A stretch of DNA of 15,851 nucleotides from Actinomycetota bacterium (GCA_005779345.1 SXJQ01000002.1:1-15851); one strand, 5' to 3'; numbered from the stretch's first letter, positions 8,264 to 14,668 are shown. Translations and numbers: made by a program. The notes: generated from the letters alone by a model not told the origin.

Positions 8264-8313
8264 TCGCGCCGCTCGGACGATCGCGGCGAGCCCACCCCGC
8301 GCCTCGCTCGCCC

Positions 8314-8363
8314 CGAACATTGAGTGGAGAACCCGAATATGCGGGAAAATCACTCAACGTTCG
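8314..8363 (-). terminator. Two-tier AT-richer hairpin downstream of rnpB
   Basis: The 13-bp arms 8314-8326 (CGAACATTGAGTG) and 8351-8363 (CACTCAACGTTCG) are complementary at 12 of 13 positions. Inside them a second stem, CCCG/CGGG (8332-8335 and 8342-8345), closes a 6-nt loop. The single mismatch is A-C in plus-strand RNA but a G-U wobble in minus-strand RNA. The stem is therefore continuous only when read with rnpB, whose 3' end lies about 27 bases away. There is no U-tract. It could also stop transcripts from the convergent gene ending at 8263. Confidence 0.45.
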
Positions 8364-8389
8364 CCCGGCAGGGTGGCAGTGGTGCCAGT

Positions 8390-8790
8390 GGTGGTGGTGA
8401 GTCGGCCGGTACGCCGGATTCTGTCTGCGACCGTGAGGTCGGAGGCGGCCATCCATCTCGGCCGGCGGTTGCCCGACGGCTCCAGCGGTCTACCCGGGGT
8501 CGACGAGCGGGCCGCTCTCACCCTGCTTGACCTTGCTCCGGATGGGGTTTACCGAGCCGTCCCGGTCACCCGGGACGCTGGTGCGCTCGTACCGCACCGT
8601 TGCACCCTTACCTGTGCCGCACCGGTTGCCCGGCGTGGCCATCGGCGGTCTGCTTTCTGTGGCACTTTCCTGCGGGTCGCCCCGACTGGGTGTTACCCAG
8701 CATCCTGCCCTGTGGAGTCCGGACGTTCCTCGGCACGGTCGCCGTGTCGCCACGGCCCCGTGACGCGACCGCCTGGCCGACTCACCACCA
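8390..8790 (-). ncRNA. rnpB: RNase P RNA, bacterial type A
   Basis: This is the catalytic RNA that trims the 5' ends of precursor tRNAs. On the minus strand the universal P4 5' strand GAGGAACGTCCGG lies at 8731-8719 and its 3' partner ACAGAATCCGG at 8424-8414. Between them are CCACAGAAAGCAGACCGCC, GGTAAGGGTGCAA (J11/12) and the CCA-binding region CTCGGTAAACCCC. The ends pair as helix P1: GTGAGTCGGCC with GGCCGACTCAC, starting at 8785 and ending near 8397. The complementarity continues outward to 18 bp (8775-8792 with 8390-8407), so the exact mature ends are uncertain by several bases. I set the 5' end from the TAGAGT box just upstream. The length of about 390-400 nt is normal for type A. No protein gene lies in this stretch; open frames across it are spurious. 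Confidence 0.97.
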
Positions 8791-8796
8791 CCGCCC

Positions 8797-8802
8797 ACTC
8801 TA
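8797..8802 (-). promoter_or_regulatory. Candidate -10 box of rnpB
   Basis: TAGAGT on the minus strand places a start near 8790, at the outer end of helix P1. No clear -35 hexamer is visible at the usual distance. One arm of the palindromic repeat at 8823-8867 covers the place where a -35 box would lie. Confidence 0.5.
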
Positions 8803-8822
8803 CGCACCCCCCAAGGCCACGA

Positions 8823-8867
8823 ACCGGCGTCGTCGGCGAGCGCGGGCGGGGTTCCGACGACGCCGGT
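8823..8867. repeat. Dispersed palindromic repeat, copy 1
   Basis: ACCGGCGTCGTCGG (8823-8836) and CCGACGACGCCGGT (8854-8867) are perfect 14-bp inverted arms around a 17-nt loop. Copy 1 lies between the rnpB promoter and copy 2. The left flank, arm and start of the loop (8818-8842) are identical over 25 bases to 8889-8913 in copy 2. Confidence 0.85.
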
Positions 8868-8894
8868 ACGGATGGCCGCGGTCCGGTGCACGAA

Positions 8895-8937
8895 CCGGCG
8901 TCGTCGGCGAGCGGGGAACGCGCCCTGACGACGCCGG
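8895..8937. repeat. Dispersed palindromic repeat, copy 2
   Basis: CCGGCGTCGTC (8895-8905) pairs with GACGACGCCGG (8927-8937). The inner two pairs of the other copies (GG with CC) are lost because the right arm reads CT there. Counting those two positions, the loop is again 17 nt. It lies 10 bases beyond the stop of the membrane protein gene at 8948, so a terminator role for this copy is possible. Confidence 0.8.
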
Positions 8938-8947
8938 AATGAAGGGT

Positions 8948-9397
8948 TCAGGGTTTGGGGGCGTGGCGGGTGGCGAACATGGCGCCGAACATGCCGAACG
9001 CGGCGCCGAGCAACAGGTTCGTCGCCACCTGGTCCCATGCGATCGGGTGCCCGCTGTCTTTCACCGCGACGATGATCGCGCGCAGGACCATCCAGCCGGC
9101 GAACGTCCCCACACCCGCCAGGATCCCGTGCGTGAGTGGCATGAGGGGTCGCGACCGACCGGCGCCGTACCCGGCGAGCGCGTAACAGAACACGAGCCCG
9201 GCGAGCAGCACGTACACCCAGAGCGTTCCGGTGAAGTCGTCGATGCGCCCGTCGCCGAGCGCGTACCCGAAGGCGACGAACAACACGCCGAACAGCCCGG
9301 CCGAGACGCCCTGCCAGAGCGACGCCAACTCGATGACGATCTTGGCGTCGTGCAGCGGGGACTCGACCGTCTCGGCGGCGTCGTCGGGCTCGGGCAC
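8948..9397 (-). CDS. Four-helix integral membrane protein, unknown function
   Basis: I do not recognise this 149-residue protein. After an acidic N-terminus of about 25 residues it has four predicted membrane segments, near 28-48, 57-78, 88-110 and 124-143, with glycine-rich packing motifs such as GAAFGMFGAMFA. No catalytic or metal-binding motif is seen. The start is a GTG at 9397, seven bases after TAGGAT. That box overlaps the TAG stop of the upstream gene (9408-9410), so the gene may have its own leaderless-type promoter as well as read-through from the sigma-factor operon. An AGGA within the same box could instead act as a weak ribosome site. The downstream end faces the palindromic repeats and then rnpB, all on the same strand. 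Confidence 0.8.
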   Translation of the reverse strand: MPEPDDAAETVESPLHDAKIVIELASLWQGVSAGLFGVLFVAFGYALGDGRIDDFTGTLWVYVLLAGLVFCYALAGYGAGRSRPLMPLTHGILAGVGTFAGWMVLRAIIVAVKDSGHPIAWDQVATNLLLGAAFGMFGAMFATRHAPKP

Positions 9398-9404
9398 GCC
9401 GACG

Positions 9405-9410
9405 ATCCTA
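9405..9410 (-). promoter_or_regulatory. -10 box of a leaderless-type promoter for the four-helix protein
   Basis: TAGGAT on the minus strand is followed by seven bases and then the GTG at 9397. The box includes the TAG stop codon of the upstream gene. Confidence 0.45.
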
Positions 9411-10472
9411 GGGACCGGTGCCCTCCACGATCGGCCGCTCGGTCGGCGTCACCGTGACCCCGACCCGCCCGGGACGCGTGATGGCGCCCGGCCACTCGTA
9501 GCCGAGGTCGACGACGAGTTCGTAGCTGCCCGGCGCGAGGGGCGCGTCGACGGTCGCGATCGCCACCTCGTTCGGCCCGGGGCGGAGGATCGGGTACGGC
9601 CGCATCTCGAGGCCCGTGCAGTCGACGCCCGGCCAGGCGAACGGTGCGGGCTCCGCGCCGGGGGCGACGAACTGGCCCTGCATCGTGAGCACGAAGCGGT
9701 CGTTGACCCACTGGCACGTCTCGCCCGTGCCGGGGAAGGGCACGAGCGCGTCGAGGTCGTTGTGCACGACGAGCACCGGGTCGACGACCTGCCCCGCGCC
9801 GAGCGTCGCGTCGAGCTCCACCTCTGAATGCCCGACCGGTTCGACGATCTCGATCGGCAGGCTCGGGGCGACCCCGGGGTCGATCTCGTCGCTGATGACG
9901 GCGACGCGGTATTCGCCGGCGGTCAGTGGTTCGGAGTTCCCCGTCCCGGGATCCGCGGTGGCGTTCGACGTGAGGGTCGAGACGCGGGTCTCACCCGAAC
10001 CGAGGACCTGGTTGTCGCCGCCACACGTGAGTTCCGTTGCCGCTACCGACGACCCATCGGGGCGGACGAGTCGGAGCGCGTACGGCGTGTCGCTCATGCA
10101 GCGGGCCCGCTCCAACACCGCGTGGTCGGTCGGGTTCGTCACGCGCACCTCGGCGATCACCGGTCCGCCGGGGACGGCTTGCGTGTAGGGCAGCGTCATC
10201 TCGATCTCGAGGCCTTCGCTCGTGGTGTACCGGGCGACGGCGTCCCCAGCGGGAGCGACCGATGTGGTGGTCGTCGCCGGTTCTGTGACGAGATCGCGTT
10301 CGCCGCCCTCGTCGCGCACCGCGAGCGCCCAGCCGCCGCCGACGAGCGCGACGCTCAACACGCCGGCCGCGGCTCCGGTCCGGCGGCGCGTCGTTCGCCG
10401 TCGAGCAGCAGCGGTGACCGCGGTGAGGTCGCCGGAGCGCGGCGTCGGGTCGTCGAGGTGATCGAAGTTCAT
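9408..10472 (-). CDS. Membrane-anchored protein coupled to an ECF sigma factor; two probable Ig-like domains
   Basis: The 354-residue protein has a short cytoplasmic part with an Arg-rich run (about residues 22-31), one membrane segment near 33-52, a Thr-rich linker and a long extracytoplasmic region. That region seems to hold two related beta-sandwich-like units, each with two cysteines: C125/C150 and C253/C285. Both units contain a V-x-N-x-x-D type strand before the first Cys and end in a G-E/S-Y-x-V-x-V strand. The domain duplication and the disulfides are inferences. The ATG at 10472 overlaps the sigma-factor stop as ATGA and also has a GGGGAGGA ribosome site about seven bases upstream. 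The position suggests a partner or anti-sigma role, but the cytoplasmic part is short and no zinc anti-sigma HxxxCxxC motif is present. Confidence 0.85.
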   Translation of the reverse strand: MNFDHLDDPTPRSGDLTAVTAAARRRTTRRRTGAAAGVLSVALVGGGWALAVRDEGGERDLVTEPATTTTSVAPAGDAVARYTTSEGLEIEMTLPYTQAVPGGPVIAEVRVTNPTDHAVLERARCMSDTPYALRLVRPDGSSVAATELTCGGDNQVLGSGETRVSTLTSNATADPGTGNSEPLTAGEYRVAVISDEIDPGVAPSLPIEIVEPVGHSEVELDATLGAGQVVDPVLVVHNDLDALVPFPGTGETCQWVNDRFVLTMQGQFVAPGAEPAPFAWPGVDCTGLEMRPYPILRPGPNEVAIATVDAPLAPGSYELVVDLGYEWPGAITRPGRVGVTVTPTERPIVEGTGP

Positions 10473-11059
10473 CGGAGGTCCTCCCCGTTCGGGCCGCCAG
10501 TAGTCGGGCCGCCAGTTGTTGGGCCGGCAGTGTCGGCGCGAGGAGCGAGCGCGGCTCGAAGAGCGGCGAGGCCGCGGCTGCCGTGTTGTTTCACCGTGCC
10601 GAGGGACACACCGAGGGCGCGCGCGACATCGGGTTCGGTGAGATCCGCGACGAACCGCAACACCACGACCTCGCGTTGGCGACGGGGAAGCGCGCGCAGC
10701 GCGGCATGCAGGTCGACGCGTTCGGCGACGCCACGCGCCGCGTCGGACGCGACGAGCGCGACCTGCGGGTCGGGCACCCGCCGGGCGCGCCGCCACCGGT
10801 CGATCGCGAGGTTCGCCGCGACTCGGACCACCCAGGGGGTCGGGTCGCCCGCCCGCACGAGGCGCGGCCATCGGGCACACGCCCGGACGCACGACTCCTG
10901 CGCGCAGTCGGCGGCGTCCTCCCGGTCGCCGAGCAGCCGGAATGCGACGCGGTAACCCGCGGCCCAGAGGTCGTCGAACGCGTCGGCGAACGCGATCGTG
11001 TCCATCGCGGACGCGGGGAGCGCACCAGTCACCGTCATGCCTGGTTCACGCTCGGACAT
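10469..11059 (-). CDS. ECF-type (sigma-70 family) RNA polymerase sigma factor
   Basis: This alternative sigma factor directs RNA polymerase to a small regulon, probably in response to an envelope signal given its membrane-protein partner. The 196-residue protein has region 2 at about 24-92 (DAADCAQESCVRA, then NLAIDRWRR) and region 4 at about 117-170 (LPRRQREVVVLRFVADL and the helix-turn-helix VARALGVSLGTVKQHGSRGL). It resembles the SigE-like actinobacterial ECF group. The C-terminal tail carries a five-residue repeat (TTGGP twice). Start: ATG 11059 is used. ATG 11038 and ATG 11005 are in frame and keep the whole of region 2; none has a clear Shine-Dalgarno site. The stop is coupled by ATGA to the membrane protein gene. 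Confidence 0.92.
   Translation of the reverse strand: MSEREPGMTVTGALPASAMDTIAFADAFDDLWAAGYRVAFRLLGDREDAADCAQESCVRACARWPRLVRAGDPTPWVVRVAANLAIDRWRRARRVPDPQVALVASDAARGVAERVDLHAALRALPRRQREVVVLRFVADLTEPDVARALGVSLGTVKQHGSRGLAALRAALAPRADTAGPTTGGPTTGGPNGEDLR
10491..10535. repeat. Three tandem 15-bp units at the sigma-factor 3' end
   Basis: Units start at 10491, 10506 and 10521, each beginning GGGCCGSCAGT (S = C or G). They encode the T-x-G-G-P repeats of the sigma-factor tail. Because each unit is five codons, a change in copy number would keep the reading frame. Confidence 0.8.
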
Positions 11060-11071
11060 GCACGAAAGGTT

Positions 11072-11084
11072 GACACGCCGTGTC
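11072..11084. promoter_or_regulatory. Operator-like palindrome between the sigma-factor and trpD genes
   Basis: GACAC-GCC-GTGTC is a perfect 5-bp inverted repeat with a 3-bp centre in the 66-bp gap between divergent genes. Its position 13 bases from the ATG at 11059 would suit a regulator site. No family of regulator is recognised. Confidence 0.3.
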
Positions 11085-11107
11085 CGAAACGGCCGACCGA
11101 GCCCGGT

Positions 11108-11113
11108 TAGGCT
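11108..11113 (+). promoter_or_regulatory. Candidate -10 box for trpD
   Basis: TAGGCT lies 12 bases before the trpD ATG. The predicted leader is only a few bases long and has no Shine-Dalgarno site. A TTGACA at 11070-11075 is 32 bases away from this box, too far to be its -35 element. No Trp leader peptide or T-box fits in so short a leader. Confidence 0.4.
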
Positions 11114-11125
11114 CCGCGCCGCTCC

Positions 11126-12163
11126 ATGAACGAAGTGCTCACTCCCGTGCTGGCCGCCTTGACGCGCCGTGTCGACCTGGCTCCGGCCGAGGTCGACGCC
11201 GCGATCACCGAGATCCTCGAGGGCCGCGCCACCGACGTGCAAGCCGCCGGGTTCGCGGTCGCGCTGCGGACCAAGGGCGAGACGGTCGACGAGATCGCCG
11301 CGTTGGTCGGGGCGATGCTGCGTTATGCGACGCTGGTGCGGGGGATCCCTGCCGGGGCGATCGACACGTGCGGCACCGGCGGCGACCGCAGTCACTCGAT
11401 CAACGTCAGCACGCTCGCCACCGTCGTCGCCGTCGGCGCGGGTGCGACGGTCGTGAAGCACGGCAATCGCGCCGCGTCGAGCCGCTGCGGGAGCGCCGAC
11501 GTGCTCGAGGCACTGGGTGTACCGATCGAGCTCGGCCCCTCGGGGATCGCCGCGTGCATCGCGGAGGCTCGCGTCGCGTTCTGTTTCGCGCCGGCGTTCC
11601 ATCCGGCGTTACGATTTCTCGGCCCGGCACGTCGCGAACTCGGAGTGCCGACCACGTTCAACTTCTTGGGGCCGTTGCTCAACCCGGCGCGCGTCACCCG
11701 CCAGGTCGTCGGCGTCGCCGACGCGGCGATGGCCGAACGTCTGCTCGGCGTGCTCGCGGCGAACGGCAGCACCCACGCGATGGTGGTCCACGGCGACGAT
11801 GGTCTCGACGAGCTGACCACCACGACCACCAACACCATCCACGAACTGCGCGACGGCGAGGTGCGTGTGACCAAGGTCGACCCGACCGACCTGGGCATCG
11901 CCCGAGTCGACCTCGACGCGCTGCGTGGCGGCGACGCGGCCACCAACGCCGCCGCCGTGCGGTCGGTCCTCGCTGGCGATCCCGGGCCGGCACGCGACAT
12001 CGCGGTGCTCAACGCGGCGGCGGCCCTCGTGGTGGCCGATCTCGCTGCCGATCTCGCCGGTGGCATCGCCGCGGCGCGCTCGTCGATCGACTCGGGTGCC
12101 GCGGCCGCGGCGCTCGACACGTGGGTGCGGGTCGCGACCGCAGCCCAGGAGCGCGAGTCCTGA
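11126..12163 (+). CDS. trpD: Anthranilate phosphoribosyltransferase
   Basis: It transfers phosphoribose from PRPP to anthranilate, the second step of the tryptophan branch, in the cytoplasm. The 345-residue length is normal. Family motifs are all present: CGTGGD (C82-D87, PRPP and Mg binding), NVST, KHGNRAASSRCGSADVLEALG-type loop beginning at K111, HPALRFLGPARRELG, TFNFLGPLLNPA and DGLDE (second metal site). The ATG at 11126 fits the family N-terminus, which begins a few residues before the first helix. No other trp gene is nearby, so trpD stands apart from a trp operon, as in mycobacteria. Its stop shares one base with the next ATG (TGATG). The neighbouring convergent exonuclease gene matches the M. 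tuberculosis order as I recall it (Rv2191 and Rv2192c). Confidence 0.97.
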   Translation: MNEVLTPVLAALTRRVDLAPAEVDAAITEILEGRATDVQAAGFAVALRTKGETVDEIAALVGAMLRYATLVRGIPAGAIDTCGTGGDRSHSINVSTLATVVAVGAGATVVKHGNRAASSRCGSADVLEALGVPIELGPSGIAACIAEARVAFCFAPAFHPALRFLGPARRELGVPTTFNFLGPLLNPARVTRQVVGVADAAMAERLLGVLAANGSTHAMVVHGDDGLDELTTTTTNTIHELRDGEVRVTKVDPTDLGIARVDLDALRGGDAATNAAAVRSVLAGDPGPARDIAVLNAAAALVVADLAADLAGGIAAARSSIDSGAAAAALDTWVRVATAAQERES

Positions 12164-12900
12164 TGGCGCGGGCCCTCCAGTGTCCGGATTGCGGCTGGCG
12201 CGAGCCGCTCGACAACATCGCCGGTGTCGCCGAGTTCCGCTGTGGGGGCTGCGGGCGCGCGCTCAAGGTGCCACCGTCGCTGCGCACCGACCCCGAGTCC
12301 GACGACGCCGCAGCGGTCGACCGCGGCGGCGCCGGCGCCGACTCGGTCGTCCCATCACCCGCACCGCTCGCTGCCAGTGTCGCCGTCGCGCCCGAACCGA
12401 CCGCCGTGCACGCCGCCGTGGCGCCCGCCGCCGACGTCGCGGCCGAGTCGGCCCCGCGGTTGCTCGCGCGGGCCTCGGCCGCCGACGACCTGAGTGCCAC
12501 ACCGGCGGGCGGCGCGGGAGCCGCGAGCGCGGGGGTCGGGCCCGCCGGGGCGCGGACCCGCGCGGAACGCGAGGCGATCGCCGCGGCCGCGGCCGATCGC
12601 GCCTTGCCCTGGTTCGCCCGCCTGGCGGTCTGGTGCGTGATGCTGCCGTTCGGGCTCGGGCTCACGTACGCGCTGGCGTTCAAGCTGAACTGGCTCACCG
12701 ACAGCCAGTTGATCAAGACGTTCGGCGACGTCACATGGGCCCGGTTCACGCCGATCGCCCGGCTGCTCCCGGTCGCGGCGCTCATCGTCGCGTTGCTCGT
12801 GCACTTCACGATCCTGTTGATCGAGGCGGCGCTCGGTCGCCGCCGCGCCCGTGCCGCGCTCGCGTCGGCAACGGGTTCGGTCACCGGCCGCGCCGGCTGA
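12163..12900 (+). CDS. N-terminal zinc ribbon, Ala/Pro-rich linker and two-TM protein
   Basis: I do not recognise this 245-residue protein as a named family. A compact C4 zinc ribbon opens the protein (C7-x2-C10 and C27-x2-C30). A low-complexity Ala/Pro/Gly linker at about 35-145 follows, then membrane segments near 151-173 and 199-222 with a short loop, and a basic C-terminus. The zinc ribbon should face the cytoplasm together with the tail. The ATG overlaps the trpD stop by one base, with AGGAG about 11 bases upstream, so it is co-translated with trpD. The last 20 bases overlap the convergent exonuclease gene. A link to tryptophan synthesis is not implied by anything in the protein. Confidence 0.85.
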   Translation: MARALQCPDCGWREPLDNIAGVAEFRCGGCGRALKVPPSLRTDPESDDAAAVDRGGAGADSVVPSPAPLAASVAVAPEPTAVHAAVAPAADVAAESAPRLLARASAADDLSATPAGGAGAASAGVGPAGARTRAEREAIAAAAADRALPWFARLAVWCVMLPFGLGLTYALAFKLNWLTDSQLIKTFGDVTWARFTPIARLLPVAALIVALLVHFTILLIEAALGRRRARAALASATGSVTGRAG

Positions 12901-14605
12901 ACGGTCGCTGCGGCGTCGTCGCCGGCACCGGCTCGTAGCTCGGCACCGACACACGCGGGCTCGCGAACGTGCCTTCGACCTCGGCGAGCCGGAGTCGCCG
13001 GGCGTGCGCGTCGAGGTGGCGGGCGACGACGAGCAGTTCGTCGATCTCGTCGCGCGCCGGCGGGAGCGCGAGATCGGGCGCGTCGTCGGTGGTCGAGGGG
13101 CCTGCACCCGGGCCATCGGCCACGACGAGCCGGCCGTACCGCAGTTCGATCCGACCGGCGATCGCATCGATCTCGACACGCGGCGCACCGCGGAGCGCGT
13201 CGACCTGACGGCGGCGCGCGAGTGCACGGGCGAGCGCGCCGAGTCGGTCGCGGGTCGCCGCTGCCTCCTCGAACCGCTCGGATTCCGCGAGGCGCTGCAT
13301 CCGTGTTTCGAGCGGACCGAGCAGCACCTCGGGCTCCTCGCCGAGGCCGCGGCGCACGGTGTCGACGACGGCCGCATAGTCGGCCTCGGCGATGTGCCCG
13401 CGGCACGGACACGACGCGACGCCGAGTTGCGCGGGGACGCAGGCCGCGTCGCAGTCGGCAACGAAGTTGCGGCCGAGTCGAGTCGCGCAGCGTCGGAGCG
13501 GTGCTGCTGTCTCGATCGCCTCCTTCACGAGATGTGCCGCACCGGCCGACGGGAACGGCCCGAGGGTGATCCCGCCATCGGCCTTGGCGACGCGCGTCAC
13601 GGTGAGACGCGGAAAGCGCTCCGCGGTGAGGCGCAGGTAGGAGTACTGCTTCCAGGCCTTGAGCTGGCGATTGAAACGGGGCTGCAAGGATTGGATCAAT
13701 CGGACTTCGCGCACCGCGGCCTCGAACGCATCGGCACACACCACGTGATCGATGGCGACGGTCTCTCGCAACATCTGCGGAACCTTCCGACGGTCGTCGC
13801 CCGAGAAGTAGCTGCGGACACGCGATCGGAGGTTGGTCGCCTTGCCGACGTAGAGGGCACGCCCGTCGCGGTCGCGGAACAGGTAGACGCCCGGCGCGCG
13901 CGGCAGCGCGGCGGTGAGCCCGAGCTTCGAGGCGCTCGGATGAGCGCGCATGGTGGGCAGCGCGAGGAGGTCGTCGAGGCCGAGCACGCCGAACGTCGCC
14001 GCGCGTTCGAGTAGGCAGTGGAGGACCTCGGCCGTGGCCTGCGCGTCGGCCATCGCTCGGTGGTTCGGCTCGGTCGGCACGCGCAGGTGGCGGGCGAGCG
14101 TTCCGAGCTTGAGGTTCGGGACCTCGTCGCGGACGAGGCGCCGGGCCATCGCCACGGTGTCGACACGACGTTGTGCGAGTCGCGCGTAGCCGTGACGCTC
14201 GCACGCCGCGTCGAGGAACGACACGTCGAAGCGGACGTTGTGCCCCACGATGACGGCACCACCGAGGAACTCGAGCAATGCGGGCAGCACCTCGGCGATC
14301 CGCGGCGCGGGCATGACCATCGCCTCGGTGATGCCGGTGAGCACCGTGATCAGCGGCGGGATCGGGACGCCGGGGTTCACGAGCGTTTCGAAGCGCCCGA
14401 GGCACTCCCCGCCGCGCAATTTGACCGCGCCGATCTCGGTGATCGCACAGTCGGCCGGCGAGCCGCCCGTGGTCTCGAGGTCGACCACGACGAACGTGAC
14501 CTGCGACAGCGGGTCGCCGAGTTCGTCGAAGCTCGCCTGGTGGGCGGGCCCGGCGGGCCGGGTGGGGGTCGCGGTGAAACCGGGAAAGGGCAGCGCAGTG
14601 GTCAC
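12881..14605 (-). CDS. DEDDh 3'-5' exonuclease fused to a GIY-YIG UvrC-like nuclease
   Basis: This DNA-repair nuclease joins two activities in 574 residues and resembles M. tuberculosis Rv2191. The exonuclease domain (about 34-205, DNA polymerase III epsilon-like) has VDLETTG (D42, E44), GHNVRFD (H122, D127) and HRAMAD (H182, D187). The GIY-YIG domain has PGVYLF (239-243), LYVGKATNLRSR (Y252 onward), E300 and PRFN (309-312), as in UvrC and Cho. A Cys cluster (C373, C385, C389, C399, C401) resembles the iron-sulfur cysteines of UvrC. A UVR-like helical pair follows at about 433-465. The UvrC C-terminal RNase H-like nuclease domain is absent. Start: GTG 14605, seven bases after TAGTGT, agrees with the leaderless pattern seen elsewhere. 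An open frame extends to 14863, but across the promoter and repeat. SOS boxes upstream imply LexA control. Confidence 0.94.
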   Translation of the reverse strand: MTTALPFPGFTATPTRPAGPAHQASFDELGDPLSQVTFVVVDLETTGGSPADCAITEIGAVKLRGGECLGRFETLVNPGVPIPPLITVLTGITEAMVMPAPRIAEVLPALLEFLGGAVIVGHNVRFDVSFLDAACERHGYARLAQRRVDTVAMARRLVRDEVPNLKLGTLARHLRVPTEPNHRAMADAQATAEVLHCLLERAATFGVLGLDDLLALPTMRAHPSASKLGLTAALPRAPGVYLFRDRDGRALYVGKATNLRSRVRSYFSGDDRRKVPQMLRETVAIDHVVCADAFEAAVREVRLIQSLQPRFNRQLKAWKQYSYLRLTAERFPRLTVTRVAKADGGITLGPFPSAGAAHLVKEAIETAAPLRRCATRLGRNFVADCDAACVPAQLGVASCPCRGHIAEADYAAVVDTVRRGLGEEPEVLLGPLETRMQRLAESERFEEAAATRDRLGALARALARRRQVDALRGAPRVEIDAIAGRIELRYGRLVVADGPGAGPSTTDDAPDLALPPARDEIDELLVVARHLDAHARRLRLAEVEGTFASPRVSVPSYEPVPATTPQRPFSRRGR

Positions 14606-14612
14606 ACCGGCA

Positions 14613-14618
14613 ACACTA
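14613..14618 (-). promoter_or_regulatory. -10 box of a leaderless-type promoter for the exonuclease gene
   Basis: TAGTGT on the minus strand is followed by seven bases and then the GTG at 14605. The LexA-type box starts one base beyond it, in the -10/-35 spacer, where bound repressor would block RNA polymerase. Confidence 0.55.
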
Positions 14619-14619
14619 A

Positions 14620-14633
14620 CGAACAACTGTTCG
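14620..14633. promoter_or_regulatory. LexA (SOS) box 1
   Basis: CGAAC-AACT-GTTCG is a perfect match to the actinobacterial/Gram-positive LexA core CGAAC-N4-GTTCG. Flanking A14619 and T14634 extend the symmetry to 16 bp. It sits directly upstream of the -10 box of a DNA-repair gene, the expected place for an SOS operator. Confidence 0.8.
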
Positions 14634-14636
14634 TGG

Positions 14637-14650
14637 CGAAAGCCTGTTCG
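14637..14650. promoter_or_regulatory. Candidate LexA (SOS) box 2
   Basis: CGAAA-GCCT-GTTCG matches the LexA core at nine of ten fixed positions. It begins exactly 17 bp after box 1, so the two sites lie close together on the DNA, about one and a half turns apart. Confidence 0.45.
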
Positions 14651-14668
14651 TGTTCCGACCCTTGCCAA

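Noticed and set aside
6434..8353. 639-codon minus-strand open frame
   Set aside because: It lies opposite the membrane protein, the phosphatase and the 7541 gene, and has the composition of an antisense frame.
8818..8942. CRISPR-like pair of repeats
   Set aside because: There are only two local units. Each is itself a palindrome, spacing is irregular in a CRISPR sense, no cas gene is present and a third copy lies about 6 kb away.
8490..9038. Open frames on both strands across 8490-9038
   Set aside because: They lie largely over rnpB and the palindromic repeats; the RNA motifs explain the sequence.
11070..11075. TTGACA as a -35 box for trpD
   Set aside because: It is 32 bases from the TAGGCT box, and no other -10-like hexamer is found at 16-19 bases.
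12009..14405. 798-codon minus-strand open frame
   Set aside because: It covers trpD and the zinc-ribbon gene in antisense and the exonuclease gene in the wrong frame. The exonuclease frame carries the domain motifs.
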